From the NCBI GenBank assembly GCA_020205615.1, contig CM035167.1, positions 56,689,023 to 56,753,022 of the forward strand: 64,000 bases of DNA, given 5' to 3'. Of this stretch, positions 32,338 to 44,801 are shown piece by piece; positions within the stretch are counted from its first letter, which is position 1, and each line of letters opens with the position of its first letter. The notes below the pieces were generated by a model. It ran no database searches. It had not been told where the DNA came from and saw only the letters and a list, made by a program, of their open reading frames with translations. The DNA is from Panax quinquefolius (lineage: Eukaryota; Streptophyta; Magnoliopsida; Apiales; Araliaceae). Both the position numbers and the translations under genes were made by a program.

Positions 32338-33458
32338 TGGCTCCTATTGAACTTCAGGAGTTAGAAACCTAACTGCAGGAATTGTTAGACATCGTTTTCA
32401 TTCGTCCTAGTACATCTCCTTGGGGTGCTCCTGTTATATTCGTAAAGAAGAAATATGGGAGTATGCGACTTTGCATTGACTATCGGGAGTTTAATCACGT
32501 CACGGTCAAAAATAGGTACCCGTTGCCTCGCATTGATGACCTGTTTGAGCAGTTGCAAAGTGCAAAATTCTTTTCAAAGATCGATCTTCGTTCCGAATAT
32601 CATCAGTTAAAGATTAATATTGATGACATTCCAAAGACTACTTTCAGAACATGGTACGGGCATTACGAATTCCTAGTAATGTCTTTTGGATTGACTAATG
32701 TTCCTGCTGCCTTCATGGATATGATGAACCGAGTATTCAAGGAATATTTTGATCATTTTGTGGTTGTCTTTATTGATGACATCCTCATATACTCCAAAAT
32801 CCATGAATATCATGAACAATACTTGAGGCTGATACTCCAAAAGCTTCGTGAAAACAAGCTTTATGCTAAGTTAAAGAAATGTGAGTTCTGGCTTGAGGAA
32901 GTAGCATTCCTTGGGCACGTGATATAAAATCACAGAATATCTATTGTCCCAACGAAGATTGAAGCAATTCAAAGTTGGGAGCAACCTAAGTCAGTGACCG
33001 AAGTACGTAGCTTTCTGGGCTTAGCAGGTTATTATTGGAGATTCGTAGAAAGGTTTTCTCGAATCGCCACTCCGTTAACTCAGCTGACTCGAAAAGATAC
33101 AAAATTTTATTTGAGCGAGGAATGTGAGAAGAGTTTTCAAGAACTCAATAGGAGACTCATTTCAGCACCTGTTCTGACAATACCATATGGTTCGAAGGGA
33201 TTTGTCATATACAGCGATGCTTCAGGCAAAGGTTTAGGATGTGTTCTCATACAACATGAGAAATTCATAGCTTATGCCTCACGACAACTCAAAGAATATG
33301 AGTGGAATTGTCCTACTCATGATCTAGAGTTGGCAGCAGTCATTTTTGTGCTTAAAATCTGGAGACATTACCTGTATAGGGAGAAGGTGGAGATCTATAC
33401 AGATCATAAAAGCCTTAAATATTTCTTCACCCAAAAGGAACTCAACATGCGACAATGA
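32338..33458 (+). pseudogene. Reverse transcriptase-RNase H of element E
   Basis: RT is open for 181 codons from 32382: [29 protein letters not shown] and the catalytic box [11 protein letters not shown] (FIDD at 32769-32780). The Gly of the usual DLRSGYHQ is Glu here, a G-to-A change. A TAA at 32925 ends this frame in the FLGHVI segment. RT thumb and RNase H resume at 32994-33458 ([36 protein letters not shown]), ending at a TGA that replaces CGA. Two stops separate it from a continuous reading. Confidence 0.88.
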
Positions 33459-34340
33459 CGTTAGCTCGAGCTGTTGAAAGATTACCATCATACCATTCAA
33501 TACCATCTTGGAAAAGCGAACGTGGTAGCTGACGCATTAAGTAGAAGATTATATGCGGGTACGAGTGCGATATTGTCAATGCAAAGGCCCATTTGGTATG
33601 ACTTACAAAGGATGGAGATAGAGTTAAAGACTCAAGGGACCCATGTGATGATGTCAAATATACGAGTAGAACCGACATTAATCGATAAAGTTAAAGCTGC
33701 TCAAGCTACAGACTGGAGCTGATGCGTATGAGGAAGAAAGTGCAAGAAGGTGCTATTCCAGAAGTAAGAATCGATGAAGAAGGAATACTTCGAGTCAACT
33801 CCAGACTTTATGTTCCTAACAACTCCAATTTAAAGTATAAAATCATGATGGAGGCACACAACACATTGTTTGCAATCCGCCTAGAAGTACCAAAATGTAT
33901 CATTATCTTCGACATACATTTTGGTGGAGCAATATTAAAAGAGAGATCGCAGAGTTTATCTCAAGGTGTCTAACTTGTCAACGAGTCAAGGCGGAGCATC
34001 AAGTTCCAAAAGGTCCGTTGCAACCACTTAAAATTTCAGAATGGAAGTGGGAGCACATTACCATGGATTTTGTTATTGGTCTTCCCAAGGTTTCTCAAGG
34101 CTTAGATGCAATTTGGGTCATTGTTGATAGATTAACCAAGTCTGCTCATTTCTTATTTATATGAGAAACTTATTCTCTTGAACGTCTTGCTCGTATATAC
34201 ATAAAAGAGATTGTAAGACTGCATGGTATGCCAGTATCCATAGTTTCTGATCGAGACCCAAAATTTAATTCACGGTTTTGGGTCAGTTTATAAAAAGCTA
34301 TTGGCACGGATTTATGATTCAATTCGGCATATCATCCTCA
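33459..34340 (+). pseudogene. Integrase N-terminal and core region of element E
   Basis: Frames at 33474-33722, 33722-33973 and 33895-34164 cover the RNase H-integrase linker ([23 protein letters not shown]), the zinc-binding domain (FWWSNIKREIAEFISRCLTC) and the first Asp (ITMDFVIGLPK). The second Asp lies in VSDRDPKF (about 34246). One-base indels near 33720 and 33890, a TGA near 34162 and further stops break it. Confidence 0.82.
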
Positions 34341-34365
34341 GACGGACGGACAGTCGGAGAGGACT

Positions 34366-35142
34366 ATGCAAACTCTTGAAGATCTATTAAGACTATGTGT
34401 CCTAGACTTCAAAGGAAGTTGGGACAATTTCTTTCCATTAGTAAAATTCTCCTACAACAACAGTTATCAAGCAAGCATCGACATGGCTCCATTCGAGGGG
34501 TTGTATGGACGCAAGTGTCGTTCTCCAATATTTTGGGACGAGGTGGGTGAAGCAACGTTGTTGGGACCGGAATTAGTACGCATGACTACGGAAAATATTC
34601 AAATGATCCGATAATGTATAATATCCTCACAAGATCGACAAAAGAGTTATGTTGATCTTCATCGTAAGGACGTGGAATTCAATGTTGGAGATCATGTGTT
34701 GTTACGTGTTGCTCCATGGAAAGGAGTTACAAGATTTGGAAAGAGAGGAAAGCTCAATCCTCGATTCATTGGCCCATTTGAAATCCTCGATTGAGTAGGA
34801 ACAGTTGCCTATAGACTCGCCTTACCGCCAAGTATGTCTAATGTTCATAACGTTTTTCACATATCTATGTTGCGTAAATATGTGGAAGACCCAAACCACA
34901 TTATTGAATTAGAACCAGACGAGATAGCGGAAGATTTAACGTATGAAAAGGTACCTGTTAAAATCTTGGATAAGAAGGATCATATTCTACGCTCCAAGGT
35001 TATACCTCAAGTCAAAGCTTTCTGGAAAAACCACGATGTTGAGAAAATGACATGGGATTTACAATCTGAAATGAAATCAAGGTATTCTCACCTCTTCGAC
35101 ATACCAAGTACGTACAACAATTTTGAGGATGAAATTTCATAA
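34366..35142 (+). pseudogene. Integrase C-terminus and chromodomain of element E
   Basis: Reads [35 protein letters not shown], then after a stop at 34612 the RVAPWKGVTRF segment, a GPY/F part interrupted by TGA (34793, CGA in relatives), and a chromodomain in the 34834-35142 frame: LDKKDHILRSKVIP, KAFWKNHDVEKMTWDLQ. The chromodomain keeps both tryptophans. The stop is TAA at 35140. Confidence 0.85.
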
Positions 35143-35153
35143 GAAGGGGCGGT

Positions 35154-35460
35154 TGTAAGACCCCAACTTTTATGAATAAAGAATAAATTTTCTCTATATT
35201 ATTTTGAATATTATGGTGTGGATTTGATATAATGTTATAGTTGTGGGTAATATTTACAAATTTTGCAAAGTTAGCAAGTTGTTATAAAATATTCGATTGG
35301 GGGAATATTCATTTTATTAGGGAATATTTGTACGATGGTACAATCATTGGTGGACCCCATAACAGTATTACTGTCGGAGTTAGAAAACGACAGAAATAAC
35401 TTTTTATAAAAATAACGGCAAAAGTTTTACCGCTAAACTATTGAAATACACGGTGATAAA
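35154..35460 (+). repeat. 3' LTR of element E, first part
   Basis: TGTAAGACCCCAACTTTTATG start directly after the purine tract. It ends with ATAAA (35456-35460), the left copy of the duplication around element F. Confidence 0.85.
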
Positions 35461-38342
35461 TGTGACGCCCCCAAATAGGTATACATCACCCATCTTTAGT
35501 CGCCAAATACATGGTACAAAATTCAAATACAACTTAATTATACAACAGTTGTGTAAAATACAACAAAACATAATCTAAGAGTTTTAATAAGAATATTTTT
35601 ATCTAGAAAATATCCACACTCAATGGAGTCCTCATTACATTTATTGTCACACTATTTAACAGAATAATGAGGACTACTAATGCTATCATCTGAACCGTCA
35701 CTCCGTTCCCCGACTAGTCCCGACAATGTTCTAATTTCCTGAAGAGAATAGTGAAAGAAAGGGTGAGCTCAACTAGCCCAGTAAGAAATATTATGACTAA
35801 GATAATGCAGAATAAATTATCATTAGCCTTCAACAGTGTTAAACTGATAAAATATAATAAACATCAAGTTTAACTGCAACGAAACAAACAATCCATTAGA
35901 AGAGTCATGTAGAGAAAAAAATATACTATCTTCTATGATTTAAAAGGTTTTTCATCACTTTTATCGCTGAGACTCAGCTTAATAAATAAACCAAATCATC
36001 CATGCACTACGGCAAAGGATATTCATTAGTATCACGACCACAAATTATTTATGCACTACGGGCCAATGATATTCGTGTATTCATCAATGGTCATGATCAT
36101 GCCAACAACTGTCCATCAATGCACTACGGCCAATGAGGACTTTTACCACATCATTTATAACATTACGGTCATGATTATACCAAATAATCCCTAGTCATAA
36201 TCATACCAAGTCCATCTATGCACTACAGGCCATAGATGACTTTCAACATATTATAAACATGAGGATGATGACAATGATATAAGAATTCAATAAAACAAGT
36301 TCAAGGATAAATTTGTAACGATTTATAATTTAATTTTTCCAGAAATCAATAACGTCCAAATTGTCAACCTGATACTGCTTTGTGGAGTAAAATTCAAGAA
36401 TGCTCAGAAGAATATTTCCATGAAAAGATACTGGATGAAGCACAAATATCAAGGATATTCCACTAATTTCATGGAGTATAGAAGCCAAAACTTTAATCAA
36501 CTGAGTATAATAGAATATATGAAATCGCAAATGAATTTTTTCCGCCATACAGTAATCACGTGATGCATTATTCCAATGAATAATAAAGAATGGAATAATG
36601 AAGAATTCACCAGCGCGCATGTGAATCCGCATGCATAAAAGTTATTCCAAAAAATAATAAAGAATGGAACTAGGTCGCCAGTAATCCGCATGCATAAGAA
36701 GATGTTCCAATGTAATAATAAAGAATAGAACCGTGTCATGCGAATCCGCATGCATGTGATGTTCCAATGTAATAATAAAGAATGGACTGTGTCACGCGTA
36801 ATCCGCATATACATGTGATGTTCCAATGTAATAACAAAGAATGGAATAACAACAGAATTCACTGTGCATGCGATAGACCGCGCATGCATAAAAGTTATTC
36901 CAACATAATAATAAAGAATGGAATAATAGAAGAATTTCACCATTTATGCGCAGATTGATGCATAGTACAAAGTTATTCCAACATAATAATAAAGAATGGA
37001 ATAACAACCTCACGAGTATTGAAAGAAAATAACCTTCTTCATGAATACGAAAGAATAATACCCTTACCTTAGAAAACTCGGATATCGGAATAGTGAGGTT
37101 ACAGACTTCTCTTCTTTTTTCTCTCTATAATTTCTCTCTATAATAATTACTCTAAAGCTTTTGTGAATTGGTGAGAAATGAAGGAAGAATGAGCTTCTAT
37201 TTAAAGGAAAATAGAGTTTCGATAATAGCACATTTTGGGGCTCGAAATATTACAGTATAATACCTTCCTCTTTTTCTTCATTTTTAACTTAGTCCTGCAA
37301 GTATTAACAAACTTGCACCACCTCCCCTAATAGTAAATAATATGATTTAATAGTTCATTCTTGTGACTCAATAGTATAATCATGTGAAAAAACTAATTAC
37401 AGTATAGTACCTTCAACTATACCTCTATTTTTAATTTAGTCATGCAAGTATTATCAATCTTGCACCACCTCCCCTAATAGTACATGAATGTGAATCAATA
37501 GTACACACATGTAAATAAATAGTTATAAGCATGTGAAATAATAGCAATTAATTGCTCATTTATCTGATTAATTACCCGATTGGTCAATATAACCTCCAGA
37601 CATCAATTATTATCGAAATAAATGTCGATTTCCACTAACACTAATAATCCCAACACAATGGAACTATCAATTTCATCTTTAATCAACACAACTTATTCAT
37701 CATTAATATTATAAGTCACAATATTTAACAACCAGGTCGTGCCTAGGAAAGAGGGGGCTTTTCGATAAGGATTTCTCCTTATTGGCGCACAATTAGGTGA
37801 CCAAACCTCTCATTGACAGAACTTCTATACATTGTCAATATTACAAATAATAATATGAATAACTTTGTCGTCTCAATTATTGATTTAATAATAATAAATA
37901 TTATACAGATGATACTGTGACAATAATATGAGAGATATGATGCATCAATTACTGTAGCAATAATTGAGTATAACTGTGTGACTTCTCACGTAAGTGTCAA
38001 TAATCAATACCGTGTGCTACTATGCAAACCACGCCAGACATCGCATTTTTTTACTACCGGGTAGTTCAACAGTTTTAATGGTAACACTTTCGCCGTTATT
38101 TTTATAAAAAGATAATTCTTTCGTTTTCTAACTATGACAATACTTCTGTTGTGGGGTCCACCAATGATTGTGTCGTCGTACGAATATTCCACGACCAATC
38201 GAATATTATATATCCACTTGCTTATTTTGCAAAATTTGTAAATATTATCCACAACTATAACATTATATCAAATCCACACCATAATATTCAAAAATATATT
38301 TCGAGAAAATTATTCTTTATTCATAAAAGTTGGGGTATTACA
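35461..38342 (-). repeat. 3' LTR of element F
   Basis: On the plus strand TGTGACGCCCCC...GGGGTATTACA. It contains the double hairpin (35627-35675, one stem mismatch), the 60-base-type array (about 36580-37010) rich in GCATGCAT and AATAATAAAGAATGGAA, donor-like AAG|GTAAGG (about 37068), a TTTAAATAG TATA-like box (about 37198) and a U3 with two CTTGCACCACCTCCCCTAAT motifs near 37320 and 37470. Confidence 0.95.
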
Positions 38343-38357
38343 ACCTCCCCTTCTTAT
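38343..38357 (-). promoter_or_regulatory. Polypurine tract of element F
   Basis: ATAAGAAGGGGAGGT on the minus strand, adjacent to the 3' LTR. Confidence 0.85.
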
Positions 38358-38824
38358 AAAATTTCGTCCTCTAAATTAGGGTACGCACCTGGTTTATCGA
38401 AGAGATGAGGATACCTTGATTTCATTTCAGATTCTAACTCCCGGGTCATTTCCCCAACATCGTGGTTTCTCCATAAAACTTTGACTTGAGGTATAGCTTT
38501 AGAGCGTAGAATATAATCCTTCTTAACCAAGATTTTAACAGGTAACTCTTCATACGTTAAATCTTCCTCTATCTCGTCTGGTTCTAATTCAATAATGTGG
38601 TTTGGGTCATTCACATGTTTACGTAACATAGATATGTGAAAAATGTTATGAACACGAGACATACTTGGCGGTAAGGCGAGTCTATAGGTCACAGTTCCTA
38701 CTCGATCGAGGATTAAAAATGGGCTAATTAATCGAGGGTTGAGCTTTCCTCTCTTTCTAAATCTCATAACTCCCTTCCATGGAGCAACACGTAATAACAC
38801 ATAATCTCCAATATCGAATTCCAC
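38354..38824 (-). pseudogene. GPY/F and chromodomain of element F
   Basis: 156 uninterrupted codons: MEFDIGDYVLLRVAPWKGVM, PFLILDRVGTVTYRLALPPS (GPY/F-like), SRVHNIFHISMLRKHV and the chromodomain (LVKKDYILRSKAIP, VLWRNHDVGEMTRELE). The second chromodomain tryptophan of relatives (EMTW) is Arg here, so the chromatin-binding cage may be weakened. The stop overlaps the purine tract. Confidence 0.88.
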
Positions 38825-39836
38825 GTCTTTTCGATGAAGATCAGCATAACTCTTTTATCGATCTTGTGAGGTTTTTATACGTTGTCGGATCATTTGAATC
38901 TTTTTCGTAGTCATACGTACCAACTCTGGTCCCAAAAACATTGCTTCACCCACCTCATCCCAACATACTTGAGAACAACACTTTCATCCATACAATGCCT
39001 CAAATGGAGTCATGCCAATACTTGCTTGATAACTGTTGTTGTAGGAAAACTCCACCAATGGTAAGAATTTGTCCCAAATTCCTTTGAAGTCAAGGACACA
39101 AAGTCTTAATAAAACTTCAAGAGTTTGAATAGTCCTCTCTGACTGCCCATCCGTCTGAGGATGATATGCCAAGCTAAATCGTAAATCCGTGCCCATAGTT
39201 TTTTGCAAACTAACCCAAAATCTTGAAGTGAATCTTGGGTATCGATCAGAAACTATGGATACCGGCATACCATGCAGTCTTACAATCTCGTTTATGTACA
39301 TACGAGCAAGACGTTCAAGTGTATAAGTTTCTCGTATAGGTAGGAAATGAGCAGACTTGGTCAATCTATCAACAATGAGCCAAATTGCATCTATGCCTTG
39401 AGAAACCGTGGGAAGACCTGTAACAAAATCCATGGTAATGTGCTCCTACTTCCATTCTGGAATTTCAAGTGGTTGCAATGGACCTTTTGGTACTTGATGT
39501 TTCGCCTTAACTCGTTGACAAGTTAAACACTTTGAGATAAACTCCGCTATCTCTCTCTTCATATTGCTCCACCAAAGTGTATGTCGAAGATCACAATACA
39601 TTTTGGTACTCCCACGATGGATTGCAAACAGTGTGTTGTATGCCTCCATCATGATTTTATACTTTAAATCAGGGTTTTTAGGAACACAAAGTCTGGAGTT
39701 GACTCGAAGTATTCCTTTTTCATCGATTCTTGCTTCTTAAGATAGCACCTTCTTGTACTTTCTTCTCATACATGCGCATCACCTCCAGTGTCCGTAGCTT
39801 GAGCAGCTTTTAACTTTATCGATTAAAGTCGGCTTC
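38825..39836 (-). pseudogene. Integrase of element F
   Basis: The catalytic core is open for 149 codons (39433-38984): [19 protein letters not shown] start with the first Asp, [16 protein letters not shown] with the second Asp, and [12 protein letters not shown] with the Glu. The zinc-binding part is in the frame 39652-39446 (MMEAYNTLFAIHRGSTKMY, FISKCLTCQRVK). One stop (TGG to TAG near 39444) separates the two. Further stops lie in 38984-38825 and between 39652 and 39836. It is the best kept integrase core of the window. Confidence 0.88.
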
Positions 39837-39841
39837 TACTC

Positions 39842-41150
39842 TCAGATATTCGCCATCATCACATGGGTCCCTGGAGTCTTTAACTCTATCTCCATCCTTT
39901 GTAAGTCATATAAAATGGGCCTTTGCGTTGACAATAATGCACTCATACCCGCATATAATCTTCTACTCAATTCATCAGCTACTACGTTCACTTTTCCAGG
40001 ATGGTATTGAATGGTATGATCGTAATCTTTCAACAACTCAGGCCATCGTCGTTGCCGTATGTTGAGTTCCTTTTGAGTGAAGAAATATTTAAGGCTTTTT
40101 ATGATCAAGATAGATCTCCACCTTCTCTCCCATAGTGTAATGCCTCTAAATCTTAAGTGCAAATACGACTGTTGCCAACTCTAGATCATGAGTAGGATAA
40201 TTCCTCTCATATTCTTTGAGTTGTCGTGAGGCATAGGCTATGAATTTCCCATGTTGCATGAGAACACATTCTAACCCTTTGCCTGAAGCATCACTGTAGA
40301 TGACAAATCCCTCCGAGCCAGATGGTATTGTCAGAACAGGTGCTGAAATGAGTCTCCTCTTGAGTTCTTAAAAACTCTTCTCATATTCCTCTCTCCAACC
40401 GAATTTTGTCTCTTTTCGAGTCAGCTGAGTTAATGGAGTAGCGATTCGAGAAAACCCTTCTACGAATCTCTGATAATAACCAGCTAAGTCGAGAAAGCTA
40501 CGTATTTCAGTCACTGATTTAGGTTGCTCCCAGCTTTGAATTGCTTCAATCTTTGTCGGGTCAACAGATATCCCATGATTTGATATCACGTGCCCAAGGA
40601 ATGCAACTTCCTCAAGTCAAAACTCGCATTTCTTGAACTTGGCATATAGCTTGTTTTCACGAAGCTTTTGAAGTATTAACCTCAAGTGTTGCTCATGGTC
40701 TTCACGGGATTTCGACTATATGAGGATGTCATCAATAAAGACGACCACAAAGTGATCCAAATATTCCTTGAATACTCGATTCATCATATCCGTGAAGGCA
40801 GCAGGAGCATTAGTCAATCCAAAAGACATGACTAAGAATTCATAATGCCCGTACCGAGTTCTAAAAGCAGTCTTTGGAATGTCATTAGTTTTAATCTTCA
40901 ACTAATGATATTCGGAACGAAGATCAATCTTTGAAAAGAATTTGGCGCCTTGCAACTAGTCAAACAGGTCATCAATGCGAGGCAACGGGTACCTATTTTT
41001 GTTGGTGACATGATTCAACTCCCGATAATCAATACAAAGTCGCATACTTCCATCTTTCTTCTTCACAAATAGAACAGGAGCACCCCAAAGAGACGTACTA
41101 AGACGAATGAAACCGATGTCTAATAATTCCTGCAATTGGGTCTTTAACTC
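39842..41150 (-). pseudogene. Reverse transcriptase-RNase H of element F
   Basis: RT pieces: [21 protein letters not shown] region (41120-41040), DLRSEYH (about 40920), then the frame 40901-40716 with [10 protein letters not shown] and VVFIDDILI (FIDD) ending at a TAG next to the catalytic box. The connection frame 40589-40368 reads [20 protein letters not shown]. RNase H lies at 40360-39842 with YSDASGKGL and [14 protein letters not shown]. At least four stops are present, mostly single-base changes. The RT catalytic residues are retained. Confidence 0.87.
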
Positions 41151-41888
41151 CTAAAGTTCAATAGGAGTCATTCGATATAGGGCTTTGGAAATGGGTTTTG
41201 AACCGAGTTCAAGGTCGATAAAAAATTCAATTTCCCGCTTTGGGGGTAGGCCAGGAAGTTCTTCAGGGAATACGTCAAGAAATTTATTAACAATTGAAAT
41301 ATCTTTCAAATCGGACGTATTTTTGTTTAAATCTATGACATGAGCTAAGAAAGCTTGACATCCATTTTTTAATAAACGAATAGCTTTATGGCTTGAGATG
41401 ACCGTGATTGATTTTAATGGTTTGGTCGCTTGAATTCGCATAATAGGTTGATTAGGAATATGAAAGCTAACAACCTTACAAAAACAATCAATTTTAGCAT
41501 GATGAGTAGTTAACCAATCAATCCCTAGAATCACGTCAAATGCAAGTATTTTTAAAGAAATAAGATCAACAGGTAACGTGTGGTTACTAATTTGAATCAA
41601 ATAAGACTTATAAACAGTGGATGTAATGAAGGTTTCTCCCAACGGAGTTTCAATCGATAAGTCAAAGTCTAATTTCTCCGGAGTCAAATTTAAACGTTGA
41701 GCGCAAGTAGGAGAAATAAAAGAATGGGTAGAACCGGTATCAAATAAGGTATATACTTCGCTAGAGTTTATGATAAGCTTACCCGTGATGACCTCGTTCG
41801 GGTTCTTTGGTTTCTGGGAGGTTACGACAAACGCTCTCCCTTGAACTATCGGCTTTGACTTTTCTTGGATGGCCTTTGGTGCCTCCAT
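41151..41888 (-). pseudogene. Aspartic protease of element F
   Basis: 245 codons open, the best protease of the window. It has YTLFDTGSTHSFISPTCAQR (active site), LTPEKLDFDLSIETPLGETF, DVILGIDWLTTHHAKID, the long KNGCQAFLAHVIDLNK linker and EELPGLPPKREIEFF before RT. It is upstream in frame with the zinc knuckles through one TAG or TGA at 41919. The domain itself looks intact; it could only be produced as part of a polyprotein that is interrupted on both sides. Confidence 0.9.
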
Positions 41889-43002
41889 CCCAGCTGGACT
41901 TGTCTTTGGTGCATGACAAAATCAGGCTAAGTGACCTTCTCTTCCACAATTATAACACGCTTTGGACTGCATCGCGCTGTTTGGGCTAATATGTCCCTCC
42001 CCTCCGCATTTGAAGCATATAATAGGTGGCCGTTCTCCTTCTTTAACAACGGGTGTTGGTGCTGACGTCTTTCCATCATTGTTGAATCTCCTTTTCTTGA
42101 AATATCCATTTTTACTGTCTTGGCCATGATTACCACCGAAGTTGTTACCATTTCGCATGTTGATTCCTCCACGCTTATTATCAGAACCGCTCGATGATCG
42201 CTGCTACCACCGGTATTATCATCATTTTGTTTTGTTTTTTCTCTTGGTTAAGTTGACTCGTTATCGCGCACCAATAACTGAGCCCTATTAACAACATCTG
42301 AATACAATCACAGTTTGTGAGAAATTAAGTATTGACGTATCTCGAGTTCCAAACCTCTTAGAAACATCCGCATCATTCTCTCCTCATTATCAACCAAGTG
42401 AGACGTAAATCGGGATAACTCGGCAAACTTACCTTCGTACTGTGACACGATCATATTGTTCTGCTCTAACTTGATGAACTCTACCTCTTTCATGTGACGA
42501 ATACTTTCGGGAAAGTACTTGTCGTTGAATAGTTTTGGAACTTCTCCCAAGACATCTTCAGTGCGGCAGGTTGAGTACGCTTTATCGATTCCCACCAGTA
42601 ATCTGCCTCTCCTCGCAACATAAAGGTGGCAAATGGAACCTTTTGTTTCTCGGAGCATCCCAAAACATCAAATATCTTGGTGATCTGCTTTATCCACGCT
42701 TCCGTCTTAAGTAGTTTTGGCTCTCCAATAAACTCTCGGTGGTCCCAGCTCCTTGAACAGTTTAGCGGTGACCGTTCGAGAGTTTCCAGAGTGTTTCCAC
42801 CAACATTTTGGACAGGAACCGCTTTCGCCTGATGTTGCATGAATTGCATAAAGCCTCTGAACATTCCATCATTTATCATTTGGTCAGTGTTGTTTGCATG
42901 AGGATTGTCGCCTTCCTGATGCACATTATCCTGATTATTGATATGTGGAGACTCAATAGTCTCCTATGCTCCATTGTTATTCTCAACATTCTCGGATTTC
43001 AT
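41889..43002 (-). pseudogene. gag: Gag of element F (broken)
   Basis: ATG at 43002 (MKSENVENNN). Stretch 42924-42490 has TDQMINDGMFRGFMQFM and the capsid start. Stretch 42658-42308 reads DKYFPESIRHMKEVEFIKLE, ELSRFTSHLVDNEERMMRMF, LELEIRQYLISHKL. The frame 42158-41922 has an Asn/Gly-rich basic region and two zinc knuckles: CFKCGGEGHISPNS (last Cys now Ser) and CYNCGREGHLA-stop-FC. Several frameshifts and stops lie in between (for example 42963 and 42300-42160). Confidence 0.87.
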
Positions 43003-43011
43003 TTTCAAATA

Positions 43012-44801
43012 CTGCCACAAAACAAGGGTTACTTGACATGTAACATATTATCCCTATACTCTGATCGATCAAATAAATACCAAATAAACTTAGGTAGGTT
43101 ATACTAGAGAAGGAATTTCCCATCTCTCCCCTCCTAGTTTTTGTCTCACATCTCAGCCAGGGATCATATCCCTAAGCTTTGATACCAACTGTGACGCCCC
43201 CAAAATAGGTATACATCACCCATCTTGAGTCGCCAAATACATGGTACAAAATTCAAATACAACTTAATTATACAACAGTCGTGTAAAATACGACAAAACA
43301 TAATCTAAGAGTTTTAATAAGAATATTGTCATCTAGACAATATCCACACTCAATGGAGTCCTCATTATATTTATTGTCACACTATTTAACAGAATAGTGA
43401 GGACTACTAATGCTATCATCTAGACCGTAACTCCATTCTCCGACTAGTCCTGGCTATGTTCTCATTTCCTAAAGAGAACTGTGAAAGAAAGGGTGAGTTC
43501 AACTAGCCTAGTAAGAAATATTATGACTAAGATAATGCAGAATAAATTATCATTAGCCTTCAATAGTGTTAAACTGATAAAATATAATAAACATCAAGTT
43601 TAATCAGTATGAACAAGCAATCCATTAGAAGAGTCAAGTAAAGAATAAAATCTACTATCTTCTATGATTTAAAAAGTTTTTCATCACTTTTATCATCGAG
43701 ACTCAAATTTTAATAAATAAACCACATCATCCCCAAGACTACTACCAAGGATATTCATTAGTATCACGACCAAAAATTATCCATGCACTACGGGCCAAGG
43801 ATATTCGTGTATTTATCAATGGTCATGATCATGGCAACAACTGTCCATCAATGCACTACGGCCAATGAGGACTTTTACCACATCATTTGTAACATTACTG
43901 TCATGACTACACCGAATAATCTCTGGTCATAATCATACCAAGTCCATCTATGCACCATAAAAGCCATGTAGATGACTTTCAACATAATATAAACATGAGG
44001 ATGATGACAATGATATAAGAATTCAATAAAACAAGTTCAAGGATAAATTTGTAAAGATTTATAATTTAATTTATCCGTAAATCAATAACGCCCAAATTGT
44101 CAACACGATATCGCTTTCAGGAGTAAAATTCAAGAATGCTCGTAAGAATATTTTCATGAAAAGATATTGGATGAAGCTTAAATATCAAGGATATTCCACT
44201 AATTTCATGGAGTATGGAAGCCAAAACTTTAATCAACCGAGTATAATAGAATATATGAAACGCGTTAAATGAATTTTTTCCGCCAAGCGGTAATCCACGT
44301 ATGCATTATTCCAACGTAATAATAAAGAATGGAATAATGAGAAGAATTCACCAAAGCGCATGCGTAATCCGCATGCATGTGTTATTCCAACAAAATAATA
44401 AAGAATGGAACTAGGTCATGCGTAATCCGCATGCATAAGATGTTCCAATAGAATAATAAAGAATAGAACCAGTCATGCGAATCCGCCGCATGCATGTGAT
44501 GTTCCAATGTAATAATAAAGAATGGAACTAGGTCATGCGTAATTCGCATTATGTGATGTTCCAAATGTAATAATAAAGAATGGAATAACAATGTAATTCA
44601 CCAGAATACGATAGACCGCACGCATGCATGCTTATTCCAACATAATAATAAAGAATGGAATAATAGAAGAATTTCACCATTTATGCGGTACTTCGCATAG
44701 ACAGGTTATTCCAATATAATAATAAAAAATGGAATAACAACCCTTACGAGTATTGAAAGAAAATAACCTTCTTCATGAATACGGAAGAATAATACCCTTA
44801 C
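43012..44801 (-). other. Predicted leader intron of element F
   Basis: Minus-strand donor TAAG|GTAAGG at 44801, close to ideal. The distal acceptor TTTTGTGGCAG ends at 43012, ten bases before gag. An alternative acceptor is CTTTAG|GAAATGAG at about 43469 in U5. Prediction from motif position only. Confidence 0.4.
43176..43187 (-). promoter_or_regulatory. Primer binding site of element F
   Basis: Minus-strand TGGTATCAAAGC, two bases after the 5' LTR; one mismatch to the initiator-Met tRNA complement. Confidence 0.9.

Larger units (their letters stand above)
31848..35460 (+). mobile_element. Element E: 5'-truncated chromovirus; 3' LTR split by F, C and a copia element
   Basis: Starts in mid-protease at THSFISPTYA (the preceding Asp-Thr-Gly is missing) and continues through RT, RNase H, integrase and chromodomain to 35142, the purine tract AAGAAGGGGCGGT (35141-35153), then the 3' LTR. 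The LTR pieces are 35154-35460, 46119-46230 and 61458-61625, separated by F (TSD ATAAA), C (TSD GTAAT) and the copia element. Its 5' LTR and gag are lost at the fusion with B. Closest in wording to F and G. Confidence 0.85.
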